This document shows, in pieces, positions 7,909-16,409 of a stretch of 64,000 nt of DNA. Location of the stretch: positions 248,001 to 312,000 of the forward strand of contig JADKDJ010000005.1 of assembly GCA_016718405.1 (NCBI GenBank). The letters run 5' to 3'. A program made the translations under genes and the position numbers. Numbering within the stretch: the first letter of the stretch is position 1; each line of letters starts with the position of its first letter. The notes beneath the pieces are model-generated. The model did not search any database and was not told the origin of the DNA. It worked only from the letters and a program-made list of their open reading frames with translations. This stretch comes from Candidatus Rhodoferax odensensis. GTDB taxonomy: Bacteria > Pseudomonadota > Gammaproteobacteria > Burkholderiales > Burkholderiaceae_C.

Positions 7909-10323
7909 ATGTCTGCACTTTTCAGCCCGACCGCCCTGGTCGTACCGTTTGAAAACCTGAGAATGACCGACGTCGAGGCGGTTGGCGGCAAGAACGCCAG
8001 CCTCGGCGAGATGATTTCGCAGCTGCCCACGGGTGTGAAAGTGCCCACGGGCTTTGCCACCACGGCGCATGCGTTTCGGGACTTCTTGGCTTTTGAGAAC
8101 CTGGGAAGCCGCATCAACGACAAGTTGAGCGCGCTGGATACCGAGGACGTGCGTGCCCTGGCCCAAGTGGGTGCTGAAATCCGTGCGATGGTTGAGGCGC
8201 AGCCGTTCCCAGCTGATCTGGAGCAAGCGATTCGGGACAGCTTCGCCGTCTTGAGCGCCGGCAAACCCGAGGCCACTTTTGCCGTGCGCTCATCGGCCAC
8301 CGCGGAAGACTTGCCTGACGCTTCGTTTGCGGGTCAACAGGAAACGTTCCTGAACGTGCATGGTATTGACGAGATCCTGCACAAGATTCGCGAGGTGTTT
8401 GCCTCGCTCTATAACGACCGTGCCATCAGCTACCGAGTGCACAAAGGCTTTGCGCACGAGCATGTGGCCTTGAGCGCGGGCATTCAGCGCATGGTGCGCT
8501 CGGACCTGGGTGCGGCAGGCGTTATGTTCACCATCGACACCGAGTCGGGCTTCGAAGACGTGGTGTTCATCACGTCAAGTTATGGTTTAGGTGAAACGGT
8601 GGTGCAAGGCGCCGTCAACCCCGACGAGTTCTATGTGCACAAGCCGATGCTGCGCGCGGGCAAGCGAGCCGTGATCCGGCGTAGCCTGGGCTCCAAGCTG
8701 ATCCAGATGCAATTCACCTCGGCCGACGAAAAAGCCGCCGGTGGCAAGCTGGTAAAGACCACCGAGGTGCCGACCGAACTGCGCAACCGCTATTCACTGA
8801 CCGACGCAGACGTCGAGAAGCTGGCCGCCTACGCGCTGGTGATCGAGCAGCACTATGGGCGTCCGATGGATATAGAGTGGGGCAAGGACGGGCTGGACGG
8901 CGAGTTGTACATCCTGCAAGCGCGACCCGAGACCGTCAAAAGCCAGGCGGCGGGCAAGGCCGAACACCGCTACAAGCTCAAAGGCAAGAGCACCGTCATC
9001 GTGGAGGGCCGCGCGATTGGGCAGAAGATCGGCACCGGGCCGGTGCGCATCGTGCACAACATCAATGAGATGGACAAGGTGCAGGCCGGCGACATTCTGG
9101 TCACCGACATGACTGACCCGAATTGGGAGCCGGTCATGAAACGGGCCTCGGCCATCGTTACCAACCGCGGTGGTCGCACCTGCCACGCTGCCATCATTGC
9201 GCGCGAACTGGGTATCCCGGCGGTGGTGGGCTGCGGTCACGCCACCGAGGCCCTGAAGGATGGCATGCTGGTGACAGTGAGCTGCTCCGAGGGTGACACC
9301 GGCTTCATCTACGACGGCTTGTTGGAGACCGAGGTGACCGAGGTGCGGCGTGGCGCCATGCCCGAGGTTGACGTCAAGATCATGATGAACGTGGGTAACC
9401 CGCAGCTCGCCTTTGATTTCTGCCAGTTGCCCAACGCCGGCGTCGGGCTGGCGCGGCTGGAGTTCATCATCAACAACAATATTGGCGTGCACCCCAAAGC
9501 CATCCTGGATTACCCCAACGTGGCGCCGGACTTGAAGAAGGCGGTGGAGTCGGTGGCGCGCGGTCACGCGTCGCCGCGCGCGTTTTACGTCGATAGGGTG
9601 GCCGAAGGTGTTGCCACCATTGCGGCCGCGTTTTGGCCCAAGCCGGTGATCGTTCGCCTGTCGGATTTCAAAAGCAACGAGTACCGCAAGCTGATTGGCG
9701 GCAGCCGTTATGAGCCGGAGGAAGAAAACCCAATGCTCGGTTTTCGCGGCGCCGCACGCTACGTGAGTGCCGATTTTGGCGAGGCCTTTGCCATGGAGTG
9801 CGAGGCGCTCAAACGCGTGCGCACGGACATGGGTTTGCACAACGTGCAGGTGATGGTTCCCTTCGTGCGCACACTCGGCCAGGCCAAGCGCGTTACTGAG
9901 TTGCTGGCCGCGCACGGTTTGCGACGCGGTGAAGGCGGCAATGCGCAGGGCGAGGGCGCCTTGAAGCTGGTGATGATGTGTGAGATTCCCAGCAACGCCA
10001 TCTTGGCCAAAGAGTTTTTGCAGTATTTCGATGGCTTCTCGATTGGCTCCAACGATCTGACCCAGTTGACGTTGGGGTTGGACCGCGACTCCGGACTGGA
10101 GTTGTTGGCGGCCGACTTTGACGAGCGCGACCCAGCCGTCAAGACCCTGGTGAGTATGGCCATTGCGGCGTGCAAGGCCGAGGGCAAATACATCGGCATC
10201 TGCGGTCAGGGCCCTAGCGATCACCCTGACTTCGCGCTCTGGTTGGCGCAGCAGGGCATATCGTCAATTTCACTGAATCCGGACTCCGTGATCGCGACTT
10301 GGCAGCAGTTGGCTGCGCGCTAG
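7909..10323 (+). CDS. ppsA: Phosphoenolpyruvate synthase
   Basis: Converts pyruvate, ATP and water to PEP, AMP and phosphate for gluconeogenesis. The 804-aa product has the N-terminal ATP-grasp/PPDK domain (VGGKNASLGEM, FAVRSSATAEDLPDASFAGQQ in parts) and the phosphohistidine swivelling domain with GGRTCHAAIIARELGIPAV (catalytic His near residue 425). The C-terminal TIM barrel carries the PEP-binding site (GFRGAARYV, EIPSNA, FSIGSNDLTQLTLGLDRDSG). ATG 7909 was preferred over 7870 because MSALFSPTALVVPFENL matches the family start. Divergent from ppsR, which regulates it. Confidence 0.96.
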   Translation: MSALFSPTALVVPFENLRMTDVEAVGGKNASLGEMISQLPTGVKVPTGFATTAHAFRDFLAFENLGSRINDKLSALDTEDVRALAQVGAEIRAMVEAQPFPADLEQAIRDSFAVLSAGKPEATFAVRSSATAEDLPDASFAGQQETFLNVHGIDEILHKIREVFASLYNDRAISYRVHKGFAHEHVALSAGIQRMVRSDLGAAGVMFTIDTESGFEDVVFITSSYGLGETVVQGAVNPDEFYVHKPMLRAGKRAVIRRSLGSKLIQMQFTSADEKAAGGKLVKTTEVPTELRNRYSLTDADVEKLAAYALVIEQHYGRPMDIEWGKDGLDGELYILQARPETVKSQAAGKAEHRYKLKGKSTVIVEGRAIGQKIGTGPVRIVHNINEMDKVQAGDILVTDMTDPNWEPVMKRASAIVTNRGGRTCHAAIIARELGIPAVVGCGHATEALKDGMLVTVSCSEGDTGFIYDGLLETEVTEVRRGAMPEVDVKIMMNVGNPQLAFDFCQLPNAGVGLARLEFIINNNIGVHPKAILDYPNVAPDLKKAVESVARGHASPRAFYVDRVAEGVATIAAAFWPKPVIVRLSDFKSNEYRKLIGGSRYEPEEENPMLGFRGAARYVSADFGEAFAMECEALKRVRTDMGLHNVQVMVPFVRTLGQAKRVTELLAAHGLRRGEGGNAQGEGALKLVMMCEIPSNAILAKEFLQYFDGFSIGSNDLTQLTLGLDRDSGLELLAADFDERDPAVKTLVSMAIAACKAEGKYIGICGQGPSDHPDFALWLAQQGISSISLNPDSVIATWQQLAAR

Positions 10324-10382
10324 GTAGCATCCGCTCGCTCGCCGCGGTCAGACGGGAACTGGGCCTTTGCCACGCGGTGGCA

Positions 10383-10388
10383 TATAAT
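10383..10388 (+). promoter_or_regulatory. Likely -10 element for the rpsF operon
   Basis: A perfect TATAAT lies 83 bases upstream of the rpsF ATG in the gap after ppsA. No convincing -35 hexamer sits 16-18 bases upstream, so this is only a candidate promoter for rpsF-priB-rpsR-rplI. Confidence 0.4.
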
Positions 10389-10470
10389 GGTGGGCTTCGC
10401 CTTGCCACACCTCAATTAGACGCTGGGGGTGGCTTATTCGCCCACGTCGGGCTATCCACAAGGAGTATCA

Positions 10471-10836
10471 ATGCGTCATTACGAAATCATTCTCATGATC
10501 CACCCGGATCAGAGCGAGCAGGTTCCCGCCATGCTCGAACGTTACAAGGGCATGATTGTTGCCGGCGGTGGCAAGGTGCACCGTGTTGAGGACTGGGGCC
10601 GTCGTCAGATGGTCTACATGATCAACAAGCTGGCCAAGGCTCACTATCTGTGCGTCAACATTGAAGCCGATCAACCTGTGATGGCTGAACTCGAACACGC
10701 ATTCAAGTTCAACGACGCCGTGCTGCGCCATTTGACGGTGCTCAAGAAGAAGGCCGATACCGGCCCTTCCTCGATGATGAAGACCGTCGAGCGCGAAGAC
10801 GCCCGCAAGACGCAGCAGGCCGAGTATCAGGCTTGA
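10471..10836 (+). CDS. rpsF: 30S ribosomal protein S6
   Basis: S6 binds the central domain of 16S rRNA next to S18. The 121-aa product starts MRHYEIILMIHPDQSEQVP, has the conserved KAHYLCVNIEADQPVMAELEH core and a charged tail. The ATG at 10471 is preceded by AAGGAG at the right distance; the longer upstream frame has no ribosome site. It is the first gene of the rpsF-priB-rpsR-rplI operon, and its partner S18 is encoded two genes downstream. Confidence 0.97.
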   Translation: MRHYEIILMIHPDQSEQVPAMLERYKGMIVAGGGKVHRVEDWGRRQMVYMINKLAKAHYLCVNIEADQPVMAELEHAFKFNDAVLRHLTVLKKKADTGPSSMMKTVEREDARKTQQAEYQA

Positions 10837-10857
10837 GGACCTGATTGCCGAAGAGGA

Positions 10858-11157
10858 GTGAACACCGCTTCCAATTGGCTTGATCTCACGGCCAGTATCA
10901 CCGAGGTGGATGCCTTGCGATACACGCCGGCCGGGCTTCCCGCCCTGAATCTGAAGCTTGAACACGCTTCAGAACTCAGCGAGGCGGGGCAGCTCAGGCA
11001 GGTCAAGGCAGGGGTCAAGGCGGTGGCTTTCGGAGTGACGGCCGAGCGGCTTGCAAAGCAGGCAATTGGCAGTAGCTGGAAGTTCGGTGGCTTTTTGGCC
11101 ACGCCCCTCAAGGGCAAACACGTCGAGTTTCACATTCAGGAATTTTCGCAAGAATAG
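10858..11157 (+). CDS. priB: Primosomal replication protein N (PriB)
   Basis: A small single-stranded-DNA-binding OB-fold protein that works with PriA to restart stalled replication forks. The 99-aa product begins at a GTG preceded by GAGGA. It shows the PriB pattern of LDLTASITEVDALRYTPAG, then LNLKLEHASE, and ends in a strand-forming FHIQEFSQE. Its place between rpsF and rpsR is the conserved PriB context and supports the call despite the family's low sequence conservation. Confidence 0.9.
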   Translation: MNTASNWLDLTASITEVDALRYTPAGLPALNLKLEHASELSEAGQLRQVKAGVKAVAFGVTAERLAKQAIGSSWKFGGFLATPLKGKHVEFHIQEFSQE

Positions 11158-11227
11158 TTGTTAATTTCGAGGCAAGGAGCTGCCACTTCGATTGGCGCCC
11201 GTCCCTCAGAACCATCAGGAAATCATC

Positions 11228-11509
11228 ATGGCCGGACCTAAACGTTTCAGCAAAGACAAGCGCCCCAAGCGCCCCGCACAAAACCTGCTCTTCAAGCGCA
11301 AGCGCTTTTGCCGCTTCACCGTGACGGGCGTTGAAGAGATTGACTACAAAGACATCGATACGCTGCGTGACTTCATCGCCGAAAACGGCAAGATCATTCC
11401 CGCGCGACTGACTGGCACCCGTGCCATCTTCCAGCGCCAGCTCAATACCGCCATCAAGCGCGCGCGTTTCCTTGCGTTGCTGCCGTACAGCGATCAGCAC
11501 CGCATCTAA
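11228..11509 (+). CDS. rpsR: 30S ribosomal protein S18
   Basis: S18 pairs with S6 on the 30S platform. The 93-aa product contains the family core (FCRFTVTGVEEIDYKDIDTL; FIAENGKIIPARLTGTRA; KRARFLALLPYSD). The ATG at 11228 matches the normal N-terminus (MAGPKRFSKDKRPKRP); the extra upstream codons in frame are not conserved. It lies in the rpsF operon, 12 bases before rplI. Confidence 0.97.
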   Translation: MAGPKRFSKDKRPKRPAQNLLFKRKRFCRFTVTGVEEIDYKDIDTLRDFIAENGKIIPARLTGTRAIFQRQLNTAIKRARFLALLPYSDQHRI

Positions 11510-11521
11510 GGGATACACATC

Positions 11522-11974
11522 ATGCAAATCATTCTGCTCGACAAGGTCGTTAACCTTGGCAACCTCGGTGAGATCGTTCGTGTCAAAGACGGTTATGCCC
11601 GCAACTTCCTGATTCCTTCCGGGCGCGCCCGCCGTGCCACGCAAGCTGCCAAACAAGAGTTCGAAGCGCGTCGCTCCGAGCTCGAAAAAGCTGCCGCCGC
11701 CAAGTTGGCCGAGTCGCAAGCTCTGGGCGAAAAGCTGGCTGGTTCGACCGCCAAGCTGACCCAGAAGGCTGGCGTCGACGGTCGCTTGTTCGGCTCGGTG
11801 ACAAACGCCGACATTGCCGAAGAACTCGGCAAGCTGGGTTATAAGGTAGTCAAGTCGCAAATCCGCATGCCCAACGGTCCGATCAAGGTCGTGGGCGACA
11901 GCACGGTGAGCGTGGCGTTGCATACCGACGTGGTGGTGGACATCACGGTATCGGTTTACGGCGAGACCGCTTAG
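11522..11974 (+). CDS. rplI: 50S ribosomal protein L9
   Basis: L9 binds 23S rRNA at the base of the L1 stalk and helps frame maintenance. The 150-aa product has the N-terminal signature MQIILLDKVVNLGNLGEIV followed by VKDGYARNFLIPSGRA, a long Ala/Lys/Glu-rich connecting helix (about residues 42-75) and the C-terminal domain with DGRLFGSVTNADIAEEL. It is the last gene of the rpsF operon; a strong terminator begins 22 bases after its stop. Confidence 0.97.
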   Translation: MQIILLDKVVNLGNLGEIVRVKDGYARNFLIPSGRARRATQAAKQEFEARRSELEKAAAAKLAESQALGEKLAGSTAKLTQKAGVDGRLFGSVTNADIAEELGKLGYKVVKSQIRMPNGPIKVVGDSTVSVALHTDVVVDITVSVYGETA

Positions 11975-11995
11975 GCCTCGTGCCATCCCAACAGG

Positions 11996-12026
11996 GCCGC
12001 CAGGAGTCAAGTCCTGGCGGCTTTTT
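11996..12026 (+). terminator. Rho-independent terminator after rplI
   Basis: A perfect 10-bp stem (GCCGCCAGGA / TCCTGGCGGC) with a 6-nt loop is followed directly by five T residues. It lies just after the rplI stop and closes the ribosomal protein operon. Confidence 0.92.
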
Positions 12027-12148
12027 GGCATTTTGCAGCACCTACAATGCGGCGTGGGGGGGTTGCACGGCATGTCGCGCCGGCGACTTCCTGTCCACAA
12101 AGAGCGACACCGGCTTGGCGATGATTGATCCATCAGGAAACACAAACA

Positions 12149-12715
12149 ATGAGCATCAAGAGCGATAAGTGGATTCGGCGCATGGCCGAACAAACCGGCA
12201 TGATCGAGCCCTTCGAGCCAGGGCAGATCAGGCAGCGTGACGGAAGCAAGATCATCAGTTATGGCACCAGCAGCTACGGTTACGACATTCGTTGCGCGCC
12301 CGAATTCAAGGTCTTCACCAACATACACAGCACGGTGGTCGATCCGAAAAACTTTGACGAGAAGAGCTTCGTCGATTTTCATGATGATGTGTGCATCATC
12401 CCGCCCAACAGCTTTGCGTTGGCCCGGACCATGGAGTATTTCCGCATTCCGCGCAACGTTTTGACCATCTGCCTGGGCAAAAGTACCTATGCGCGCTGCG
12501 GCATCATCGTTAACGTGACACCGTTCGAGCCGGAGTGGGAGGGTTACGTGACGCTGGAGTTTTCCAACACGACCCCGTTGCCGGCCAAGATTTATGCGGG
12601 CGAGGGTTGCGCTCAAGTGTTGTTCTTCGAGAGCGACGAAGTCTGTGAGACCAGCTACAAGGATCGTGGCGGTAAGTACCAGGGGCAGCGCGGGGTCACG
12701 CTTCCCAAGGCCTGA
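12149..12715 (+). CDS. dcd: dCTP deaminase
   Basis: Deaminates dCTP to dUTP, feeding dTMP synthesis. The 188-aa product has the conserved SYGTSSYGYDIR nucleotide-binding stretch, the LGKSTYARCGIIVNVTPFEP active-site region (catalytic Glu in the following EGYVTLEFSN segment) and the C-terminal loop YKDRGGKYQGQRGVTLPKA that closes over the base. The ATG at 12149 gives the normal start MSIKSDKWIRRMAE and normal length (E. coli Dcd is 193 aa). It follows the rplI terminator, so it must have its own promoter in 12027-12148; none is clear. Confidence 0.95.
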   Translation: MSIKSDKWIRRMAEQTGMIEPFEPGQIRQRDGSKIISYGTSSYGYDIRCAPEFKVFTNIHSTVVDPKNFDEKSFVDFHDDVCIIPPNSFALARTMEYFRIPRNVLTICLGKSTYARCGIIVNVTPFEPEWEGYVTLEFSNTTPLPAKIYAGEGCAQVLFFESDEVCETSYKDRGGKYQGQRGVTLPKA

Positions 12716-12735
12716 GTCTATTTGAGGGGCATGTG

Positions 12736-13290
12736 ATGATCGTCAAGCGACTTTGGTGGCTAATAGCGGTCGCGTTGGGCGTGGCCCTACTCGTTGGCTG
12801 CACCACCATGACCCCCAACGAATGCAAAGTGGCCAACTGGACGGAAGTGGGTTTGCGTGATGGACTGGCGGGCGAGCCGCTGTCCGTGCTCAATGACCGA
12901 GTCCGGGACTGTGCGGAGGCCAAAGTTGCCGTGGACACGCCGCGATACCTGCAAGGGCGCGATCAGGGGCTGGTCTCGTATTGCAGGTTGGACAATGCCG
13001 TCAGGGTGGCGCTGGATGGCAAATCCTACCGTGGCGTATGCCCGGTTGCGGTGGATGGCGAGTTTCGGCGTCGCTTCAGCGTCGGACGTGAAGTTTACGA
13101 GGCGCGCGGAGATCTGCGCACGCTGGAGGCGCGGCGCACCACCCTGGAGAGTCGACTGCGCGATGCCAAGACCGATGAAGAGCGCCGCCGCATCCGCGAT
13201 GAACTCACGGATCTGGACCGCGACATGCGGCGGGCCCGCGACCGCCTGCGCGATGCTGAGGCCAACCTGGATCGCATGCGTTGGCGCTAG
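12736..13290 (+). CDS. DUF2799 lipoprotein with C-terminal coiled coil
   Basis: A 184-aa predicted lipoprotein. Residues about 5-21 are hydrophobic and end in a lipobox LLVGC, so lipidation at that Cys and anchoring in the envelope are expected. The middle fits DUF2799 (NWTEVGLRDGLAGE, YLQGRDQGLVSYC, GKSYRGVCP). The last 60 residues are almost entirely charged heptads (RRTTLESRLRDAKTDEERRR) and should form a coiled coil. The ATG at 12736 follows GAGGGGCAT; the frame opens one codon earlier with GTG. Function is unknown. It follows dcd by 20 bases and may be co-transcribed with it. Confidence 0.75.
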   Translation: MIVKRLWWLIAVALGVALLVGCTTMTPNECKVANWTEVGLRDGLAGEPLSVLNDRVRDCAEAKVAVDTPRYLQGRDQGLVSYCRLDNAVRVALDGKSYRGVCPVAVDGEFRRRFSVGREVYEARGDLRTLEARRTTLESRLRDAKTDEERRRIRDELTDLDRDMRRARDRLRDAEANLDRMRWR

Positions 13291-13449
13291 CGTTGCAGTG
13301 GCTGCAAGTCCACGCCGCCACGCAGCCGACCGGCATGAATGCCATGGCTTCGCGCGTTGTAGGGGATAATGCAGGGTTGTCCCGAGGTATGGGCAAGTGT
13401 AATGATCATTTTCAGCCGCCGTTGTGGTGGTGTATCCCGTTAGGTATTG

Positions 13450-14964
13450 ATGACTGACTCCGCCCCGCAATCCACAGTGGATTCGTTTTCCCAACTGCAA
13501 CTTGCACCGTCGCTGTCGCGCGCCGTCGGCGATTTAGGTTACGAGTCGATGACGCCGATCCAGGCGCAAGCGATACCCAAGGTTTTGCAGGGGCGCGATG
13601 TGATGGGCGCGGCCCAGACTGGAACCGGCAAGACCGCGGCGTTTTCGCTGCCGCTGCTGCAGCGCTTGCTCAAACACGAGAACGCGTCGACCTCACCGGC
13701 GCGTCATCCGGTGCGCGCGCTGGTGCTATTGCCTACACGCGAGTTGGCCGATCAGGTCGCGCAGGCCATCAAGGCTTACGCCAAATACACTCAGATACGC
13801 TGCACGGTCGTTTTCGGTGGCATCGACATGAAGCCGCAGACGCTGGAGCTTAAGAAAGGCGTCGAAATCCTGGTCGCCACACCTGGGCGTTTGCTGGATC
13901 ACATCGAAGCCAAGAATGCGGTGCTGAACCAGGTTGAGTACGTGGTACTCGACGAAGCTGACCGCATGCTCGACATTGGCTTCCTGCCGGACTTGCAAAG
14001 AATCTTGAGCTTTCTGCCGAAACAGCGCACTACGCTGTTGTTTTCGGCGACGTTTTCACCAGAGATCAAGCGACTTGCGAGCAGTTATCTGCAGGATCCA
14101 CTGACCATTGAGGTGGCCCGTTCCAACGCGACCGCCTCGACCGTTGAGCAGCATTTCTACAGTGTTGGGGACGACGACAAGCGGCACGCCCTGCATCAGA
14201 TCCTGCGGCAGCGGCAGTTGAAACAGGCTTTTGTGTTTGTCAACAGCAAGCTTGGGTGTGCTCGACTGGCGCGTTCACTGGAACGCGAGGGCCTCAATAC
14301 CACCGCCCTGCATGGTGACAAGAGTCAGGACGAGCGGCTCAAAGCGTTGGACGCTTTCAAAAAGGGCGAGGTTGATCTGCTGGTGTGCACCGACGTGGCG
14401 GCGCGTGGCCTGGACATCAAAGATGTGCCGGCGGTTTTCAATTTCGACATTCCGTTCAATGCCGAGGACTATGTCCATCGCATTGGTCGGACCGGCCGTG
14501 CAGGTGCCTCTGGCTTGGCCGTCAGCTTTGTTTCGAAAAGCGATGCCCGGTTGGTCGGTGACATCGAGAAGTTGATCAAGACGAAGATCGAACTCGAGGC
14601 CATCGAGTTCGAGGAAGATGTGCCGGACATACGAAGGCAGGGACGCATCAACGATGGTCGGCGCATGTACGCACAGGATACGGGCGAGGAGGCCAGAGGC
14701 TTCTATCAAGGGGCCGCGTCGCCTCGCGGTCCACGCCGTGAAGGTCAACAGCCACGAGGCGATAGACCCGATTGGCGCCAAGACAAGCGTTTTGTACCCA
14801 TCGCGCCGATAGATCCGCTATTTGACCAGCCTTACGAGACTCCGACCGTGGCGGACCCGTCAGCTTTGCCGTCATGGGAGACGAGCGCACGGCCCAGTGG
14901 GCGCAGTATCTCAGCCAATATTAAGCCCAAGCGTCGCGTGGCGGCCCTGTTCAAGTCGGCTTAG
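13450..14964 (+). CDS. rhlE: ATP-dependent RNA helicase, RhlE type
   Basis: A DEAD-box RNA helicase of about 504 aa. Motifs in order: Q-motif region MTPIQAQAIP, Walker A AQTGTGKT, PTRELADQ, TPGRLLDH, Walker B DEAD in VLDEADRMLDIGF, SAT in LFSATFSPE, then in the second RecA domain DVAARGLDI and HRIGRTGRAG. The tail from about residue 400 is Arg/Gly/Pro-rich and disordered, as in RhlE proteins that act in ribosome assembly and RNA decay. The ATG at 13450 was used rather than the TTG one codon upstream. It ends convergently with apaH, overlapping by 14 bases. Confidence 0.92.
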   Translation: MTDSAPQSTVDSFSQLQLAPSLSRAVGDLGYESMTPIQAQAIPKVLQGRDVMGAAQTGTGKTAAFSLPLLQRLLKHENASTSPARHPVRALVLLPTRELADQVAQAIKAYAKYTQIRCTVVFGGIDMKPQTLELKKGVEILVATPGRLLDHIEAKNAVLNQVEYVVLDEADRMLDIGFLPDLQRILSFLPKQRTTLLFSATFSPEIKRLASSYLQDPLTIEVARSNATASTVEQHFYSVGDDDKRHALHQILRQRQLKQAFVFVNSKLGCARLARSLEREGLNTTALHGDKSQDERLKALDAFKKGEVDLLVCTDVAARGLDIKDVPAVFNFDIPFNAEDYVHRIGRTGRAGASGLAVSFVSKSDARLVGDIEKLIKTKIELEAIEFEEDVPDIRRQGRINDGRRMYAQDTGEEARGFYQGAASPRGPRREGQQPRGDRPDWRQDKRFVPIAPIDPLFDQPYETPTVADPSALPSWETSARPSGRSISANIKPKRRVAALFKSA

Positions 14965-15844
14965 CAGCGGCTGCACTGCGGGCGGTGCCGGACTTGGGTG
15001 ATTGCGAAGGCGGACATTTCACCTGAATCAGCTCTCGCGTTAGCGCGTCGGTGCCCGACGCGCGTCCCAGGCGCACGGCGCTCAGGCAGCCACCCCAGAC
15101 ACATCCAGTGTCCAAGGCAATGACATCTTGGCGATCGAGCCATCCCAACGTGGACCAGTGTCCAAACGCCACCGTCACATCTGCGCTTCGGCGCCCCGGT
15201 ACATCGAACCAGGGGTGATAGCCGGTCGGCGCCGCGTTGGCGCCATCTTTGGTGCTGAATTCCATGGCGCCATCGGGGGTGCAAAACCGCAGCCGTGTCA
15301 GGGCATTGACAATCACTCTGAGTCGAGCAACGCCGGCCAGCCTGTCGTCCCACTGGTTTGGTTCGTTGGCGTACATACCCTGCAGAAACTCGCCAAGCTG
15401 GTCACCACGCAACACCGTTTCGACCTCATGCGCCAGCTTCTGTGTTTGTGTCGCGGTCCAGCATGGCAAAACGCCAGCGTGGACCATCAGCAGCGCTTGC
15501 CCATGGACCTCCTTCAAGATGGCCATCGACTGCCAACGCAGCCAACTCAGCATGACGTCGCGATCCGGCGCGCCAAGAATATCGTCCAGTGTGTCGCTGC
15601 GATGCGGCTTCCGTACGCCGCGGGCCAGCGCCAGCAGGTGCAAGTCGTGATTGCCAAGAAGACTCTGTGCGGAGCTGCCGAAGGCCATGAGACGGCGCAA
15701 CACTGCTGCCGAGTGCGGCCCACGGTTGACCAGATCGCCAAGTAGGAACAACTGGTCGCGACTCGGCGAAAAGTCGATTCTGTCGAGGATTTGCTGCAAG
15801 GCTGAATCGCAGCCTTGAATATCACCAATCAAATAGACTGACAT
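14951..15844 (-). CDS. apaH: Symmetrical bis(5'-nucleosyl)-tetraphosphatase
   Basis: Hydrolyses diadenosine tetraphosphate (Ap4A) to two ADP. The 297-aa product has the metallophosphatase motifs GDIQG (residues 7-11), GDLVNRGP and GNHDLHLL, and later VHAGVLP and AFGHWSTLGW. The ATG at 15844 gives the canonical start MSVYLIGDIQGC; the frame extends upstream to 15913 without conserved residues. The C-terminal 25 residues are basic and Ser/Ala-rich. The 3' end overlaps rhlE by 14 bases on the opposite strand. Confidence 0.94.
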   Translation of the reverse strand: MSVYLIGDIQGCDSALQQILDRIDFSPSRDQLFLLGDLVNRGPHSAAVLRRLMAFGSSAQSLLGNHDLHLLALARGVRKPHRSDTLDDILGAPDRDVMLSWLRWQSMAILKEVHGQALLMVHAGVLPCWTATQTQKLAHEVETVLRGDQLGEFLQGMYANEPNQWDDRLAGVARLRVIVNALTRLRFCTPDGAMEFSTKDGANAAPTGYHPWFDVPGRRSADVTVAFGHWSTLGWLDRQDVIALDTGCVWGGCLSAVRLGRASGTDALTRELIQVKCPPSQSPKSGTARSAAAAKPT

Positions 15845-15995
15845 GTGGCGTTGTGTGTAAATGTGATTATGAAATTTGACAAGGGTTTGGGGACGCCATC
15901 GATATTGAAACAAACATAATCAGCGATCGCCACTCTATAATGTTTCTGTTTTCCCTAGTCAAAAGTTCATTTTCTCACCTATTGGGCAGATCAAT

Positions 15996-16286
15996 ATGAC
16001 CTCTTATAAACAACTTCTGGAACAACGAGAATCCTTGGAGCTTCAGATCCGTGAAGCCAAGAAGCGGGAAACCGGTGCCGCGATCGCGCAGGTGCGGGGT
16101 TTGATTGAAGAGTTTGGTCTGACCGCGCAGGACGTGTTCCCGACGAGCAAGGCACGTGGTGTCCGCTCGGGCGGTAAAGTGGCTGCCAAATACCGCAATA
16201 CGGCAACCGGCCAAACCTGGACTGGTCGTGGCAAGGCGCCAAAGTGGATTGAGGGCAAGGAGCGCACGCAGTTTCTCATTCGGTGA
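15996..16286 (+). CDS. H-NS family nucleoid-associated protein
   Basis: A 96-aa protein with the two-part layout of beta-proteobacterial H-NS-like silencers. An N-terminal helix/coiled coil (YKQLLEQRESLELQIREAKKRE) provides oligomerisation. The C-terminal DNA-binding domain has YRNTATGQTWTGRGKAPKWI, with the RGKAP minor-groove hook. The ATG at 15996 follows an AT-rich leader with a perfect -10 TATAAT at 15936-15941 but no clear -35. It probably silences AT-rich foreign DNA. The monocistronic position after divergent apaH is typical. Confidence 0.92.
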   Translation: MTSYKQLLEQRESLELQIREAKKRETGAAIAQVRGLIEEFGLTAQDVFPTSKARGVRSGGKVAAKYRNTATGQTWTGRGKAPKWIEGKERTQFLIR

Positions 16287-16409
16287 CCGGTGTTTGGGCG
16301 TCGGGTTAATGAGCCACGAGCCCTGGTCGTTGCGTTAGAGCGCTGCCGCTGATGCCGATGCTGCGCCATAATCCTGTTACGACCAGCGCGTGGCAGGTGC
16401 CAGCCTGAT

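Noticed and set aside
8794..10224. 476-codon open frame antisense to ppsA
   Set aside because: It lies wholly inside a well-conserved gene; long antisense frames are common in GC-rich DNA, and the translation (His/Gln/Val-rich) matches no family.
12025..12048. Possible promoter TTGGCA ... TACAAT for dcd
   Set aside because: The spacer is only 12 bases and the first hexamer lies in the terminator tail.
11108..12616. 502-codon open frame on the minus strand over rpsR-rplI-dcd
   Set aside because: It spans three real genes and a terminator in antisense; no conserved motifs.
13291..13449. Possible small RNA between the DUF2799 gene and rhlE
   Set aside because: No strong hairpin with T run and no promoter pair; probably just the rhlE leader.
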